Of a stretch of DNA of 64,000 nucleotides, positions 41,416 through 50,382 are shown one piece after another. A program made the translations under genes and the position numbers. Source of the DNA: Terriglobales bacterium (GTDB taxonomy: Bacteria > Acidobacteriota > Terriglobia > Terriglobales > Acidobacteriaceae); the NCBI GenBank assembly GCA_035561515.1, contig DATMXP010000053.1:41912-105911 (forward strand), given 5' to 3'. Below the pieces are notes generated by a model. The model was given only the letters and a program-made list of their open reading frames with translations. It made no database searches and had not been told where the DNA came from. Every line of letters begins with the position of its first letter. Position 1 is the stretch's first letter.

Positions 41416-42360
41416 TTATGCCGATTCGCCGCTTGGCTGATCACGATTTTTCTCAAACAGCGTGAGTGTCGCGGTGCCGGCGACCGTCAAAAGGCCTCCC
41501 AAGATTTGCGAAGGCGTGATGCGATCGTGAACGGAGATGATAGAGAGTACGAGCCCAAACAGCGGCAACAAGTAGATGGAAGTGGATACTTGTCCGACGT
41601 CGAGGCGGTTGAGAACCCACATCCACAGGACCATCGCTACTCCCCACGACAGAAGTCCAAGTACGGCAATTGCGACCCAAGTCCGGGAGGAGTAGCCATC
41701 GATTTTGTAGAACGGCGATTTTTCAAAGAAGCCGGAGATTATGGCGCACGCTACGGCTCCCACGACATAACTGTTGATCAGAACTTCGAGTTCGGAATAG
41801 CGGGCAAGCAAACTCTTGCTGTATGTGTTGTAAAAGGCGCTACCTAACCCGGCAATCAAGATGACGAAGTTTCCGAACAGCAGATTGCGACTGAACGAGG
41901 CTTCCGCCAAGTCGCTGGTGGAGATCATCAAGGTGCCGAGCAGTCCGAGCACGAGGCTAAAAATCCGCAGAGTAGTGAAGCGCTCACCGAGCATAAGAAC
42001 GCCGAGAACCGTCATCAGGACTGGAATGGTAAGCGACAGGAGAGCGGCATTGGAAGCGGATGAATGCGAGATGCCCCAAGAAAGCATCACCGATGGGGGC
42101 ACAATGCCGAGAATTCCGAGGATTAGATATTCGTAGAGAGTCCGCCAACCTCTTTTGGAATTCGAGCGTTGCATGCGGCGCTTCTCTCGCAATCGAAGAG
42201 GGATCAGAGGAATCAACGCGAGCAACAGCATCCAGAAATTGAGAGCAGCCGGTTCCATGGCGTCCCCCCCAATCTTGTAAGCAGGGTATTGGGTCGCCCA
42301 CAGCAGGTTGACGACGATGAGAGCGGCAAAGTTGATTCCGGAACCATGTCGGCGGTTCAT
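41416..42360 (-). CDS. EamA/DMT-family permease
   Basis: A 314-residue protein with ten predicted membrane segments in two repeats of five, each an EamA domain ('SSASNAALLSLTIPVLMTVL', then 'QVSTSIYLLPLFGLVLSIIS'). It moves small metabolites or drugs across the inner membrane; the substrate cannot be told. Its start faces the TonB receptor gene across a 175-base region with two copies of the TGATCGATCA-like palindrome, so it may be co-regulated with the sugar locus and could move a sugar acid. Confidence 0.9.
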   Translation of the reverse strand: MNRRHGSGINFAALIVVNLLWATQYPAYKIGGDAMEPAALNFWMLLLALIPLIPLRLREKRRMQRSNSKRGWRTLYEYLILGILGIVPPSVMLSWGISHSSASNAALLSLTIPVLMTVLGVLMLGERFTTLRIFSLVLGLLGTLMISTSDLAEASFSRNLLFGNFVILIAGLGSAFYNTYSKSLLARYSELEVLINSYVVGAVACAIISGFFEKSPFYKIDGYSSRTWVAIAVLGLLSWGVAMVLWMWVLNRLDVGQVSTSIYLLPLFGLVLSIISVHDRITPSQILGGLLTVAGTATLTLFEKNRDQPSGESA

Positions 42361-42376
42361 TCATTCCCTCTACGGT

Positions 42377-42396
42377 CGATAATCGATCATAATCGC
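42377..42396. promoter_or_regulatory. Operator-like site upstream of the EamA gene
   Basis: TCGATAATCGATCATAATCG, a degenerate palindrome related to the TGATCGATCA motif, lies 17 bases before the EamA start. Confidence 0.4.
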
Positions 42397-42465
42397 AGCA
42401 GATCGTAGCAGGAGGTAAAGGTGGTAGTCTAGTCGAAACAATCGCTGTACTTGCGAATTTCCCAG

Positions 42466-42527
42466 TTGACAGCGAGTTTTCAGGTGAGATATACCTTCCG
42501 ACCTCGTCGATGAATAATGATCGTTCA
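42466..42527 (+). promoter_or_regulatory. Promoter and operator-like site of the TonB receptor gene
   Basis: TTGACA at 42466-42471, an 18-base spacer and TATACC at 42490-42495 form a plausible sigma-70 promoter. TGATCGTTCA at 42518-42527, one change from the palindrome TGATCGATCA, sits in the leader just before the ribosome site. Confidence 0.5.
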
Positions 42528-42547
42528 TCGATTAAATGGGAGGAAGC

Positions 42548-45500
42548 ATGATGTTCCTGAGTGTGATCCGCAGCTTCGGACTGGCCACCCTTTTTGTGCT
42601 CATCGCGTTCCCAGTCTCACTACGCGCACAGGGAGCGGGCATTGTGGGCTCTGTGAGCGACTCTACAGGTGCAATCTTGTCTGGCGCGGCCGTGAGCGTA
42701 AGGAACGTGAACACCGGGGACACTCGGCAAGCGAAGAGCAATGAAGCAGGGCAGTACTCAGTGCCGAACTTGAAGATCGGCGTTTACGAAGTCACTGCGA
42801 CACGAGATGGCTTTCAACGGAAGATCGTGAAGGAGGTGCGGTTGGAAGTTCAGTCGTTACGCACCGTTGACTTTGTTCTCGCGCCCGGAACGACGGCATC
42901 GGAGATCTCGGTCACCGCTGCGCCGACGGCGGTGCAGACCACTGAATCCACCGTTGGCACTCTCTTCGAGTCCAAGCTGGTTAGCGAGATCCCGCTGAAC
43001 GGGCGAAACTTCCTTCAATTGCAACTTCTCTCACCGGGGGTAACGACCGGCCCTGCGTACGGTTCCATTTTTGGAGCCGTCAAAATCGATCGGCAAACTA
43101 CCACGACGGGCGGCGGAAGCTTTTCGGTTAATGGAAATTCGGAGATCTATAACGATTATCTGCTGGACGGGATTTCCTTCAAGGATTGGATCCACGGAAC
43201 GAACACCATGAATCCGTCCGTCGATGCAATACAGGAGTTCAAGACTCAAACCGGCAACTACTCTGCGGACTTTGGTTCCAACGCCGGAGGTCTTGTGAAC
43301 ATGGTGCTAAAGTCCGGCACCAACCAGTATCATGGCAGCGCTTTCGAGTTCCTCCGAAACGATTTCTTTGATGCGACTAATTACTTCACGAAGAGATTGG
43401 GCCAACCAAAGCCGCCGCTACGACGCAATCAATTTGGTGCTACGTTTGGCGGGCCGCTGATCCGCAACAAAACATTCTATTTCGGCAGCTACGAGGGGTT
43501 CCGCGAGCATCGTACGGTAACCTTGCTGGCCAGTCTCCCGACCCAAGCGATGCATCACGGGGATTTCTCGGAATTACTTGCCTTGCCAACTCCGAGAGTC
43601 ATAAAGGATCCTTTTACCGGCCAGCCGTATCCTGGAAATGTCATTCCTCCGAACAAGGTGCTTAGTGTCATGCCAGATTTCCTCGACAAGTACCTTCTCC
43701 TGCCGAATCGTCCGGGTTTGTCTAACAACTACGTCGCCCCCGGCAGTAGCACCAATTCCACCGACCAATTCCTCGTTCGGCTGGACCATTCCTTGCAGCA
43801 AGATACTCAGATATTTGGGCATTATGTTCGCAACCAGATCAACAATAATCCAGCGATCCTGAACTCCAACTTCTCCTCGTACGATACGAATTTCAATCAC
43901 AACGTCGGGATTCAACTCAACAAAACCTTGAGTCCAAACAGCATTCTGGAATTCCGAGTCGGCTATAACCTGTTCAAGCAATTCAATATTCAGAACCATT
44001 CCGGCGAAGTACCGAGCATCGCGACGGGTGTTCTGCGAATAAACGGCGTTACTCAAGATCCGCTCGGATCTAGTGCTCCGAGTTTTTCAGTGGTCGGGTT
44101 CAGCGGGTTTGGCGGCGGTTCTAGCCCGCGCAGTTGGTTCAGTGAGAGGTACGAATATCAAGGTAGTGTTAGCCTCACACGCGGAAAACACATGATTCGG
44201 ATGGGCGGACATGCTGTCCGACACCACGAAACTTTCCCGGAAATACTCATCCCAAACGGAGCGTATACGTTTGATGGCACGTTCACGGGTTATTCAGCCG
44301 CTGACATGCTGATTGGGATTCCGAGTAATTATCAACTCTCGCCAGAAAAGTTTGACCCACAATTCCGCCAGTGGGAAATCATGCCGTGGGTTCAGGACGA
44401 CTGGCGTGTCACTAACAATTTAACAATCAATATCGGGCTGCGATATGAGTGGCGGCCTTGGCCTGTGTCTGCGAACAATTCGATTGCGAACATCGTTCTT
44501 CCGCCTGGAGCAAGTACGGCCACACTGTTGCTGTCAGGCCCATGTGTTCCCGATGCAGTGCGCCGTTGTCAAACAACTCTGCCCAGTTCAATTGCTCCGA
44601 ATCGTAGTACTTTCGATGGAAATGACAACAATAATTTCGCGCCACGGATTGGGTTCGCTTACCGACTAGGTTCGTCGGGACGTACGGTCATACGCTCAGC
44701 GTATGGAATCTTTTACCAAGAGAGAAACTTCAGCGGACTAACTTCCCTGAGCTATAATCCGCCATTCGTCAGCAACTACAATGTTTTCAATAACGTTTCA
44801 AACTTTCAGAGTTGGGATTGGTTTAATCCCGTTGCTACTTCGAATCCAGGCGTATTCCAGTTCAGTGCATATCCGGGGAATTCCCGGAACCCCTACTTGC
44901 AAGCCTGGAACCTGAGCGTGCAGCGCGAGTTGGGAGCCGGCGTAGTGATTAATGTCGGCTACGTTGGCAACCACGATACGAAGTTGTGGTCGCGTGCACT
45001 GCCGAACCAGCCGCGACCTGGTCCGGGTAGTATTAACGACCGTCGTCCCTACACCAATGTCGGTAGGATTAGCAGCGATCAGTCGATTGGAAGCTCGAAC
45101 TATCACTCACTTCAAGTTCGAGGGGAAAGGCGTTTCTCGAGCGGACTCTCTTTGCTCACTTCCTATACCTGGGCCAAGACGATAACCGATTCCCAGCGCT
45201 CAAGTACATCGACCCCAGATTTACAGGATAATAATGACCGCAAGGCGAACCGAGGCTTGTGGGGTGCTGACATAAGGCACAGATTTACCTTGAGTACTGT
45301 GTATGAACTTCCAATTGGAAAAGGGAAGCAGGTTCTTGGAGGTGTTAGTGGCGTCGCGGATAAGCTGATTTCCGGTTGGGAAATGGCAGCAATCGGAACC
45401 TTTCAGACTGGTCAACCGCTCACGGTCACACTTGCGTTCGATAATCCAAATGTAGGCGAAGGAGCGAAGCTCCCAAACTTGCTGCACAACCCAAACAATG

Positions 45501-45808
45501 GCCCGAAGACTATCGATCAGTTCTTCGATACGGCCGCATTTGCCCTCCCACCTCAATACACCTTTGGCAACGCAGGAATCAATACGGTTATTGGTCCGGG
45601 CCTTCGAAACGTGGATCTTTCTCTCATCAAAAACACAAAAGTTTTGGAGAAGATGAATCTGCAGTTCCGTGCCGAAGCATTTAACGTCGCAAACCACCTG
45701 ATCATGGCCAACCCAAACACCACGTTTGGAACGCCCAACTTCGGAAAAGTCACCGCAACAAGGCTAGACAATCGGCAAATTCAGTTGGCTGTTCGATTAA
45801 CGTTCTGA
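42548..45808 (+). CDS. Oar-like TonB-dependent receptor, sugar locus
   Basis: About 1086 residues. GGGAGGA precedes the ATGs at 42548 and 42551; the first ATG of the frame (42536) overlaps that site and is less likely. A signal peptide (GLATLFVLIAFPVSLRAQG) is followed by a CarboxypepD_reg domain ('GAGIVGSVSDSTGAILSGAA'), a plug ('LVSEIPLNGRNFLQLQLLSP', 'NSEIYNDYLLDGISFKDW') and a barrel ending 'QIQLAVRLTF' with terminal Phe. It is the likely outer-membrane importer for oligosaccharides handled by the genes that follow. An operator-like motif stands upstream and a hairpin follows the stop. Confidence 0.93.
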   Translation: MMFLSVIRSFGLATLFVLIAFPVSLRAQGAGIVGSVSDSTGAILSGAAVSVRNVNTGDTRQAKSNEAGQYSVPNLKIGVYEVTATRDGFQRKIVKEVRLEVQSLRTVDFVLAPGTTASEISVTAAPTAVQTTESTVGTLFESKLVSEIPLNGRNFLQLQLLSPGVTTGPAYGSIFGAVKIDRQTTTTGGGSFSVNGNSEIYNDYLLDGISFKDWIHGTNTMNPSVDAIQEFKTQTGNYSADFGSNAGGLVNMVLKSGTNQYHGSAFEFLRNDFFDATNYFTKRLGQPKPPLRRNQFGATFGGPLIRNKTFYFGSYEGFREHRTVTLLASLPTQAMHHGDFSELLALPTPRVIKDPFTGQPYPGNVIPPNKVLSVMPDFLDKYLLLPNRPGLSNNYVAPGSSTNSTDQFLVRLDHSLQQDTQIFGHYVRNQINNNPAILNSNFSSYDTNFNHNVGIQLNKTLSPNSILEFRVGYNLFKQFNIQNHSGEVPSIATGVLRINGVTQDPLGSSAPSFSVVGFSGFGGGSSPRSWFSERYEYQGSVSLTRGKHMIRMGGHAVRHHETFPEILIPNGAYTFDGTFTGYSAADMLIGIPSNYQLSPEKFDPQFRQWEIMPWVQDDWRVTNNLTINIGLRYEWRPWPVSANNSIANIVLPPGASTATLLLSGPCVPDAVRRCQTTLPSSIAPNRSTFDGNDNNNFAPRIGFAYRLGSSGRTVIRSAYGIFYQERNFSGLTSLSYNPPFVSNYNVFNNVSNFQSWDWFNPVATSNPGVFQFSAYPGNSRNPYLQAWNLSVQRELGAGVVINVGYVGNHDTKLWSRALPNQPRPGPGSINDRRPYTNVGRISSDQSIGSSNYHSLQVRGERRFSSGLSLLTSYTWAKTITDSQRSSTSTPDLQDNNDRKANRGLWGADIRHRFTLSTVYELPIGKGKQVLGGVSGVADKLISGWEMAAIGTFQTGQPLTVTLAFDNPNVGEGAKLPNLLHNPNNGPKTIDQFFDTAAFALPPQYTFGNAGINTVIGPGLRNVDLSLIKNTKVLEKMNLQFRAEAFNVANHLIMANPNTTFGTPNFGKVTATRLDNRQIQLAVRLTF

Positions 45809-45819
45809 ATTCCATGCGC

Positions 45820-45841
45820 GGGGGCTGATTCTTCAGTCCCC
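45820..45841 (+). terminator. Hairpin after the TonB receptor gene
   Basis: GGGGGCTGA-TTCT-TCAGTCCCC (9 bp with one G-T pair) lies 11 bases past the stop, followed by GACTTTGTT. The T-tract is weak, so it may only attenuate transcription into the next gene. Confidence 0.5.
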
Positions 45842-45882
45842 GACTTTGTTCCAGCCATTATTTTGCAGCCCTACTGCCAGCT

Positions 45883-47970
45883 ATGCGATTCGTAAATAGG
45901 AAGTTAACTCGACACTTAAGACTACTCGCGGTCCTTCTACCGTTCTTCTCTTGCGGGATCCTGTCCTCGACGGAAACGCACACAAGCCGCATAGACCTGA
46001 CGAATGCGGTGATCTTAGTACACCCAGACGAGGCGTCATATGTTCAATATGCTGTGAAGGATTTGGCGAGTTACTTGAGCGATTTGACCGCAATAACTGT
46101 TCGAGTAAGTTCATCCGCGGAAGATCTAAGAAAAGGTAAAACAGCCATTGTCGTGGGGCAGAAGATGGCTGTCGCCCTGAACTTGGACGAGAAGTTAACC
46201 AGTGGCCTAGGCCCGCAAGACTCAGCGATAAAGTCTCTGGATCTGCTTGGCAAAATCGTAGTTGTTGTCGCGGGTTCTGACCCGCACGGAACCAATCTAG
46301 GCGTGGCAAGCCTCCTGCAACTGATCCGAAGCGAAGCGGACGTCGTTTATGTCGAAGGACCTCTGGACATTAGAAGCGGGCCAAGCGTTCGGGTAAGGGG
46401 GTTTCATATGAACGGGGGATGGCAACTGAACCATCCCTATGGATTCCGCACATGGACAGAGGAAGACTGGAAGAGGTTCGTCGATATCGTTTGGGCGGAG
46501 CGTGGCAATTTGATTTTCATGTGGCCCTACGTGGAAACCATGACTGTTCCTTTGGCGCCGCCAGACGAGGCGTACCTACAGGAGTTTCGGCGCGTGGTGG
46601 AGTATGCCCAGCGTCAGCGGGGGATGGAAGTCTGGATCATGCAGTCTGCAAATCGCATAGCCGTGACGGACTGCAGTGTACCGGACCCGAGGTTAAGGCC
46701 GCATTGGATCGAGGGATGCCAGAAGGACATGGACCCTTCTGATCCTCAGCAACTCGCAACAATCTCCAAATCATTCGAAGCTCTTTATCGCGTGGTTGAT
46801 AACGCGGATGCTTTTTGTCTGATCGATTCGGACCCGGGTGGTTGGCCCGAGAGTCCACTTAGCGACCAATTGAAGATTTTTCTCGAGGCCCGGAAACTTC
46901 TTGATCGCTATAGCGTCGGCGGCCACAGAACGAAGTTAGTCGATTGGATGTGGATCGGTTGGGGGCGACACACATCCAAGAAGTCTCCGCAAAAGTTGGG
47001 AACGGTCTTCAACTTCACCGGCAAGTTCCCTGATGAAAGCGACATTCAGTTCATGGCTGACACAATCCGAAATTTCAAGAACAACCTTCCTGGTCCTTGG
47101 GAAGTTGTTGCGGGAATGACGCCTTACCTCGAGTCTGCACGACGCGAAGCAGCATTAAAAAGTACGGTCTACCTTCCTTACGGAGCTATTGAATCCGAAC
47201 CAGCGTTCCCGGCTACGAACATGGGGTTCGAATCGCTGAGAGAGGTATTGGCAATACAGCAGACATACCCTGAGCTACGCGGATGGATGGGAAACAACGA
47301 ATTGCTTCTCTTGCAGTTTCCGCGCAGCTTCTACTTCATGAATACCCTTTGGGATTCGAGTTACCGGAACAAGAGCGAAAGCGAAGTCCTGGATGATGTC
47401 GCACGACTTCTTTATCCCGACCACAAGGAACTGATTGCGGCCTCTTTCCTGGCATTACGGCAAAAAGATCCAAGAACGATTGGCCTCCTAATCGCGCGGC
47501 TGGAAGGATTAATGAGATCCGTCGGCAAACCTCGGGTGGGTGCTGTTGGCAGGTTCTTGTTTCCAGATCCCCACATAGTAATCAAGTCTCTGAAAATGCA
47601 GCTCGAGATTCGCGTCGCTCGGGAGCTCCTCATCGAAGGTGTGCGAGACGGAGCGAAAATCGACAATGCCGGAAAGCTCGTAGAAGACTATTTTGACAAA
47701 ATGCTGGCGTGGAACAAAGAGACGGGCTGGGAGAAAACGATCGACATCAACATCTGGCGTAGCCCGCTCTTTGAGCGAGACAGAGACTTAAATGAGGCAT
47801 TGGTTCGCCTCAAACAGGTGATCGGTGCAGGCAAACCCTACACGAATTATGAACAGATTGAGTCATTTTTCGAGCCGATCGAGGGACGACTCCTTGCTAA
47901 GTACTCGAAAAACTCAGTAATGATCGGATGTGTCGAGCCGTTCAAACTTGCGGTTGCCCAGAGCCAGTGA
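45883..47970 (+). CDS. Secreted glycoside hydrolase-like protein (alpha-glucuronidase/GH20b-type N-terminus)
   Basis: A 695-residue secreted protein (signal peptide 'LLAVLLPFFSCGILS'). Residues about 35-150 look like the small alpha/beta domain that precedes GH67 and GH20 catalytic domains ('AVILVHPDEASYVQYAVKDL', 'AIVVGQKMAVALNL', 'NLGVASLLQLIRSEADVVYV'). A TIM-barrel-like part follows ('VRVRGFHMNGGWQL', 'GNLIFMWPYVETM', 'VDNADAFCLIDSDPGG', 'KLVDWMWIGWG'). A helical C-terminus ends the protein. Exact family and substrate are not clear; a plant-glycan side-chain hydrolase is likely given the neighbours. It could be an uncharacterised family with the GH67-like N-terminal domain. Confidence 0.65.
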   Translation: MRFVNRKLTRHLRLLAVLLPFFSCGILSSTETHTSRIDLTNAVILVHPDEASYVQYAVKDLASYLSDLTAITVRVSSSAEDLRKGKTAIVVGQKMAVALNLDEKLTSGLGPQDSAIKSLDLLGKIVVVVAGSDPHGTNLGVASLLQLIRSEADVVYVEGPLDIRSGPSVRVRGFHMNGGWQLNHPYGFRTWTEEDWKRFVDIVWAERGNLIFMWPYVETMTVPLAPPDEAYLQEFRRVVEYAQRQRGMEVWIMQSANRIAVTDCSVPDPRLRPHWIEGCQKDMDPSDPQQLATISKSFEALYRVVDNADAFCLIDSDPGGWPESPLSDQLKIFLEARKLLDRYSVGGHRTKLVDWMWIGWGRHTSKKSPQKLGTVFNFTGKFPDESDIQFMADTIRNFKNNLPGPWEVVAGMTPYLESARREAALKSTVYLPYGAIESEPAFPATNMGFESLREVLAIQQTYPELRGWMGNNELLLLQFPRSFYFMNTLWDSSYRNKSESEVLDDVARLLYPDHKELIAASFLALRQKDPRTIGLLIARLEGLMRSVGKPRVGAVGRFLFPDPHIVIKSLKMQLEIRVARELLIEGVRDGAKIDNAGKLVEDYFDKMLAWNKETGWEKTIDINIWRSPLFERDRDLNEALVRLKQVIGAGKPYTNYEQIESFFEPIEGRLLAKYSKNSVMIGCVEPFKLAVAQSQ

Positions 47971-47997
47971 TTCCGTTCACGTAACTCCAATGAATGA

Positions 47998-48007
47998 TGA
48001 TCGATCT
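47998..48007. promoter_or_regulatory. Operator-like palindrome
   Basis: TGATCGATCT, one base from TGATCGATCA, next to a TATAAT at 48008-48013, in the gap before the dehydratase gene. Confidence 0.4.
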
Positions 48008-48065
48008 TATAATTGTCATTTGAACCCCTGTAAACTATGGAAATGGCGAAGATATAAGTAATTCA

Positions 48066-48106
48066 TTGACACAATCGACAAGAAAATCGTACTCTGTGAT
48101 CGATCA
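48066..48106 (+). promoter_or_regulatory. Promoter and operator of the dehydratase gene
   Basis: TTGACA at 48066-48071 and TACTCT at 48090-48095 (18-base spacer) form a likely promoter. The perfect palindrome TGATCGATCA at 48097-48106 directly follows the -10, a classical repressor position. The gene starts at 48123. Confidence 0.55.
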
Positions 48107-48122
48107 TTGATATTAATTAATT

Positions 48123-49343
48123 ATGAAGATTACAAACATAGAGTGCCACGTGCTGTTAGATCCAGGATATGACGTGGGTGCCACGAGTTCGTCCCAAGAT
48201 GACATTGTGGTTGAAATACATACGGATGAGGGAATTACGGGTATAGGGGAAACAGATGTAAATCCATGGATCGCCCGGGCCTGCATTGAGGCACCGGGAA
48301 CGCATACGATGGGGCTTGGCCTGGCAGAGATGTTGATGGGCGAGGATCCGATGGATACGGTGCGTCTGTGGGAGAAGCTCTATGTCGGGTCGGCAATGAA
48401 TGGCCGGCGCGGGGCGGTAGTCCATGCGATCGGCGCCTTGGATATGGCGCTACACGATATCCGCGGCAAAGCTCTTGGCAAGCCTTGCTACGAGTTGCTC
48501 GGGGGTGCGGTTCGGGATTCGATCACCCCTTATGCTTCGCTTCAGCCTGAGGTCAGTTCTTTCGACGTATATCGGACGTCGATCAAGGAGTGGGCACTTC
48601 GAGCAAAGGCCCTGGGCTTTCGGGCGGCGAAGATCGAGGTCACTCCATGTGGCCCGTACGCGCACAAAGGACTCAAAGCTTCTCATCAGGAGATGACGAG
48701 CGTGATCGGGGAGGTGCGGGATGCTGTCGGCCCGGATTTCACGCTAATGGTGGACGTGCAATATGCATTTCCGGACGCAGACACCTGTTTGAAAGCGATT
48801 CGGCCGTGGGTGGACTTCAATCTGTTCTTCATTGAAACGCCGCTGCCTTCGGACGATCTGGATGGTTATGCGCGGTTAAGCCAGGAACAACCGATACCGA
48901 TCGCCGCAGGTGAGTGGCTCGCCACGCGGTTCGAGTTCATGGACTTGATAAACCGGGGCAAAGTCAGTGTAGTGCAGCCTGATGTAGGCCGAGTTGGCGG
49001 CTTCACAGAAGCAAAGCGAGTGTGCAATTTTGCGGAACAAAAGAGGTTGACAATTGTTCCGCATCTCTGGAAATCGGGTATTTCGATAGCAGCAGCCGCG
49101 CACTTGGCCGCAACCACCCCGAATTGTGCGTTTATCGAATTTCTACCGGACTCTCTTTGTGGATCATCGCTTAGACGGGAGTTGGTATCGAACGAATTGC
49201 AAATGGTAAACGGGCAAATTGCTTTACCGAAATTGCCGGGATTGGGAGTCGAACTCAACCGGGATGCATTACAGAGATTCAAAGAAGAGGCTGAAGCAGC
49301 GACCAGCGACATACAGTCTTTAAAGGCAAAGATAAGTGATTGA
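48123..49343 (+). CDS. Enolase-superfamily sugar-acid dehydratase (mandelate racemase/MLE family)
   Basis: A 406-residue protein with the MR_MLE capping domain and barrel. Catalytic residues are in place: K170 in 'AAKIEVTP', metal ligands D211 ('MVDVQ'), E238 ('FIETP') and E264 ('AAGEW'), D287 ('QPDVGR') and H314 ('VPHLW'). The His/Asp dyad is that of the mandelate-racemase subgroup, which includes L-rhamnonate, L-fuconate and other acid-sugar dehydratases. Most likely it dehydrates a six-carbon (deoxy)sugar acid to its 2-keto-3-deoxy form; the exact sugar cannot be read. The next gene overlaps it by 8 bases, showing tight coupling in the catabolic operon. Confidence 0.85.
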   Translation: MKITNIECHVLLDPGYDVGATSSSQDDIVVEIHTDEGITGIGETDVNPWIARACIEAPGTHTMGLGLAEMLMGEDPMDTVRLWEKLYVGSAMNGRRGAVVHAIGALDMALHDIRGKALGKPCYELLGGAVRDSITPYASLQPEVSSFDVYRTSIKEWALRAKALGFRAAKIEVTPCGPYAHKGLKASHQEMTSVIGEVRDAVGPDFTLMVDVQYAFPDADTCLKAIRPWVDFNLFFIETPLPSDDLDGYARLSQEQPIPIAAGEWLATRFEFMDLINRGKVSVVQPDVGRVGGFTEAKRVCNFAEQKRLTIVPHLWKSGISIAAAAHLAATTPNCAFIEFLPDSLCGSSLRRELVSNELQMVNGQIALPKLPGLGVELNRDALQRFKEEAEAATSDIQSLKAKISD

Positions 49344-50100
49344 ACCACGCGTGGTGATCGTAACCGGTGGAGCTTACGGCATCGGCCGCGCCATTGCGAA
49401 GCGGTTCGCGGCGGATGGTTACGGTGTTGTAATCGCGGATATCAATTCCAATCGCGGTGCATCGCTTGAAAAGGATTTGCAGAACGAGAATCGCCGCGCC
49501 CTGTTCGTGGCGGCAGATATTCGTGATGAACAAGATATTGAACGACTCATCAATCGAACTATCGAGGCATTCGGAAAGATCGACGTTTTATGCAACAACG
49601 CAGGCATCGAGTATTACCGGCGTGCTGAAGAGTACAGTGCTCAAGAATGGAGCGCGATTACTGACACAAATTTAAGAGGAACGTTTTTGTGCAGCAAGCA
49701 CGCATTCCTCTCCTTGAAGAAAACGAGAGGTTGCATCGTAAATATTTCCTCGGTGCAGGCGTTTGCGACGGAATCAAATATCTCCGTGTATGCGGCCACT
49801 AAAGCTGGAATTCTCGGACTTACTCGCGGAATGGCACTGGATTTCTCGTCAGAGGGCGTTCGCGTGAACGCGGTGTGCCCGGGAGCAATCCAGACCGGAA
49901 TGATGGAGCCTTTTCTCGCTGCCGCGTCTGACGTTCAAGAGGCTCTGAAGGGTTTTGGAGAAAAGATCCCGTTAGGAAGGGTCGGCCAACCGGAGGATGT
50001 AGCCGAAGCAGTGCACTTCCTGGCATCGGATGCGGCGCGCTATATCACCGGTGCGTCGCTGGTTGTTGATGGGGGTCTTCTTTGCAGGCTCGCCACATGA
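49336..50100 (+). CDS. SDR-family dehydrogenase (probable sugar 1-dehydrogenase)
   Basis: A 254-residue short-chain dehydrogenase starting at a GTG (AAGG upstream) that overlaps the dehydratase stop by 8 bases. NAD(P) motif 'TGGAYGIG', 'NNAG', catalytic Ser in 'VNISSVQAF', Tyr-x3-Lys in 'VYAATKAG' and the C-terminal 'GASLVVDGGLL'. An Asp after beta-2 ('VVIADI') favours NAD(H). In the proposed pathway it would oxidise the free sugar to a lactone, or the 2-keto-3-deoxy acid at C4; the other SDR at 57738 would take the other step. Confidence 0.88.
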   Translation: MIEPRVVIVTGGAYGIGRAIAKRFAADGYGVVIADINSNRGASLEKDLQNENRRALFVAADIRDEQDIERLINRTIEAFGKIDVLCNNAGIEYYRRAEEYSAQEWSAITDTNLRGTFLCSKHAFLSLKKTRGCIVNISSVQAFATESNISVYAATKAGILGLTRGMALDFSSEGVRVNAVCPGAIQTGMMEPFLAAASDVQEALKGFGEKIPLGRVGQPEDVAEAVHFLASDAARYITGASLVVDGGLLCRLAT

Positions 50101-50382
50101 AAGTGAGCCGCAACGCGTCATCAACGTTTCCGCGCTCGTCGAGCTAACGTGCTTTGGGCAGAACAGTATTCCGCATACGAAGTTGCAGACGATGCGATAG
50201 CTGCTGGAGCGCTGACTTGCTTGATTCTGGCAATTGCTGGAGCGGCACTGGTTCCTTCCTGGAATCGAGAGATTCATTCGAGATCTGCTGATATCAACAG
50301 GTAAACAATCAAGGGCCATGCCAAGCGTTCTCTCAAACGGCCGGTCCATCGGTCGAATAACGCTTCGTTGTGACTGAGGAGG

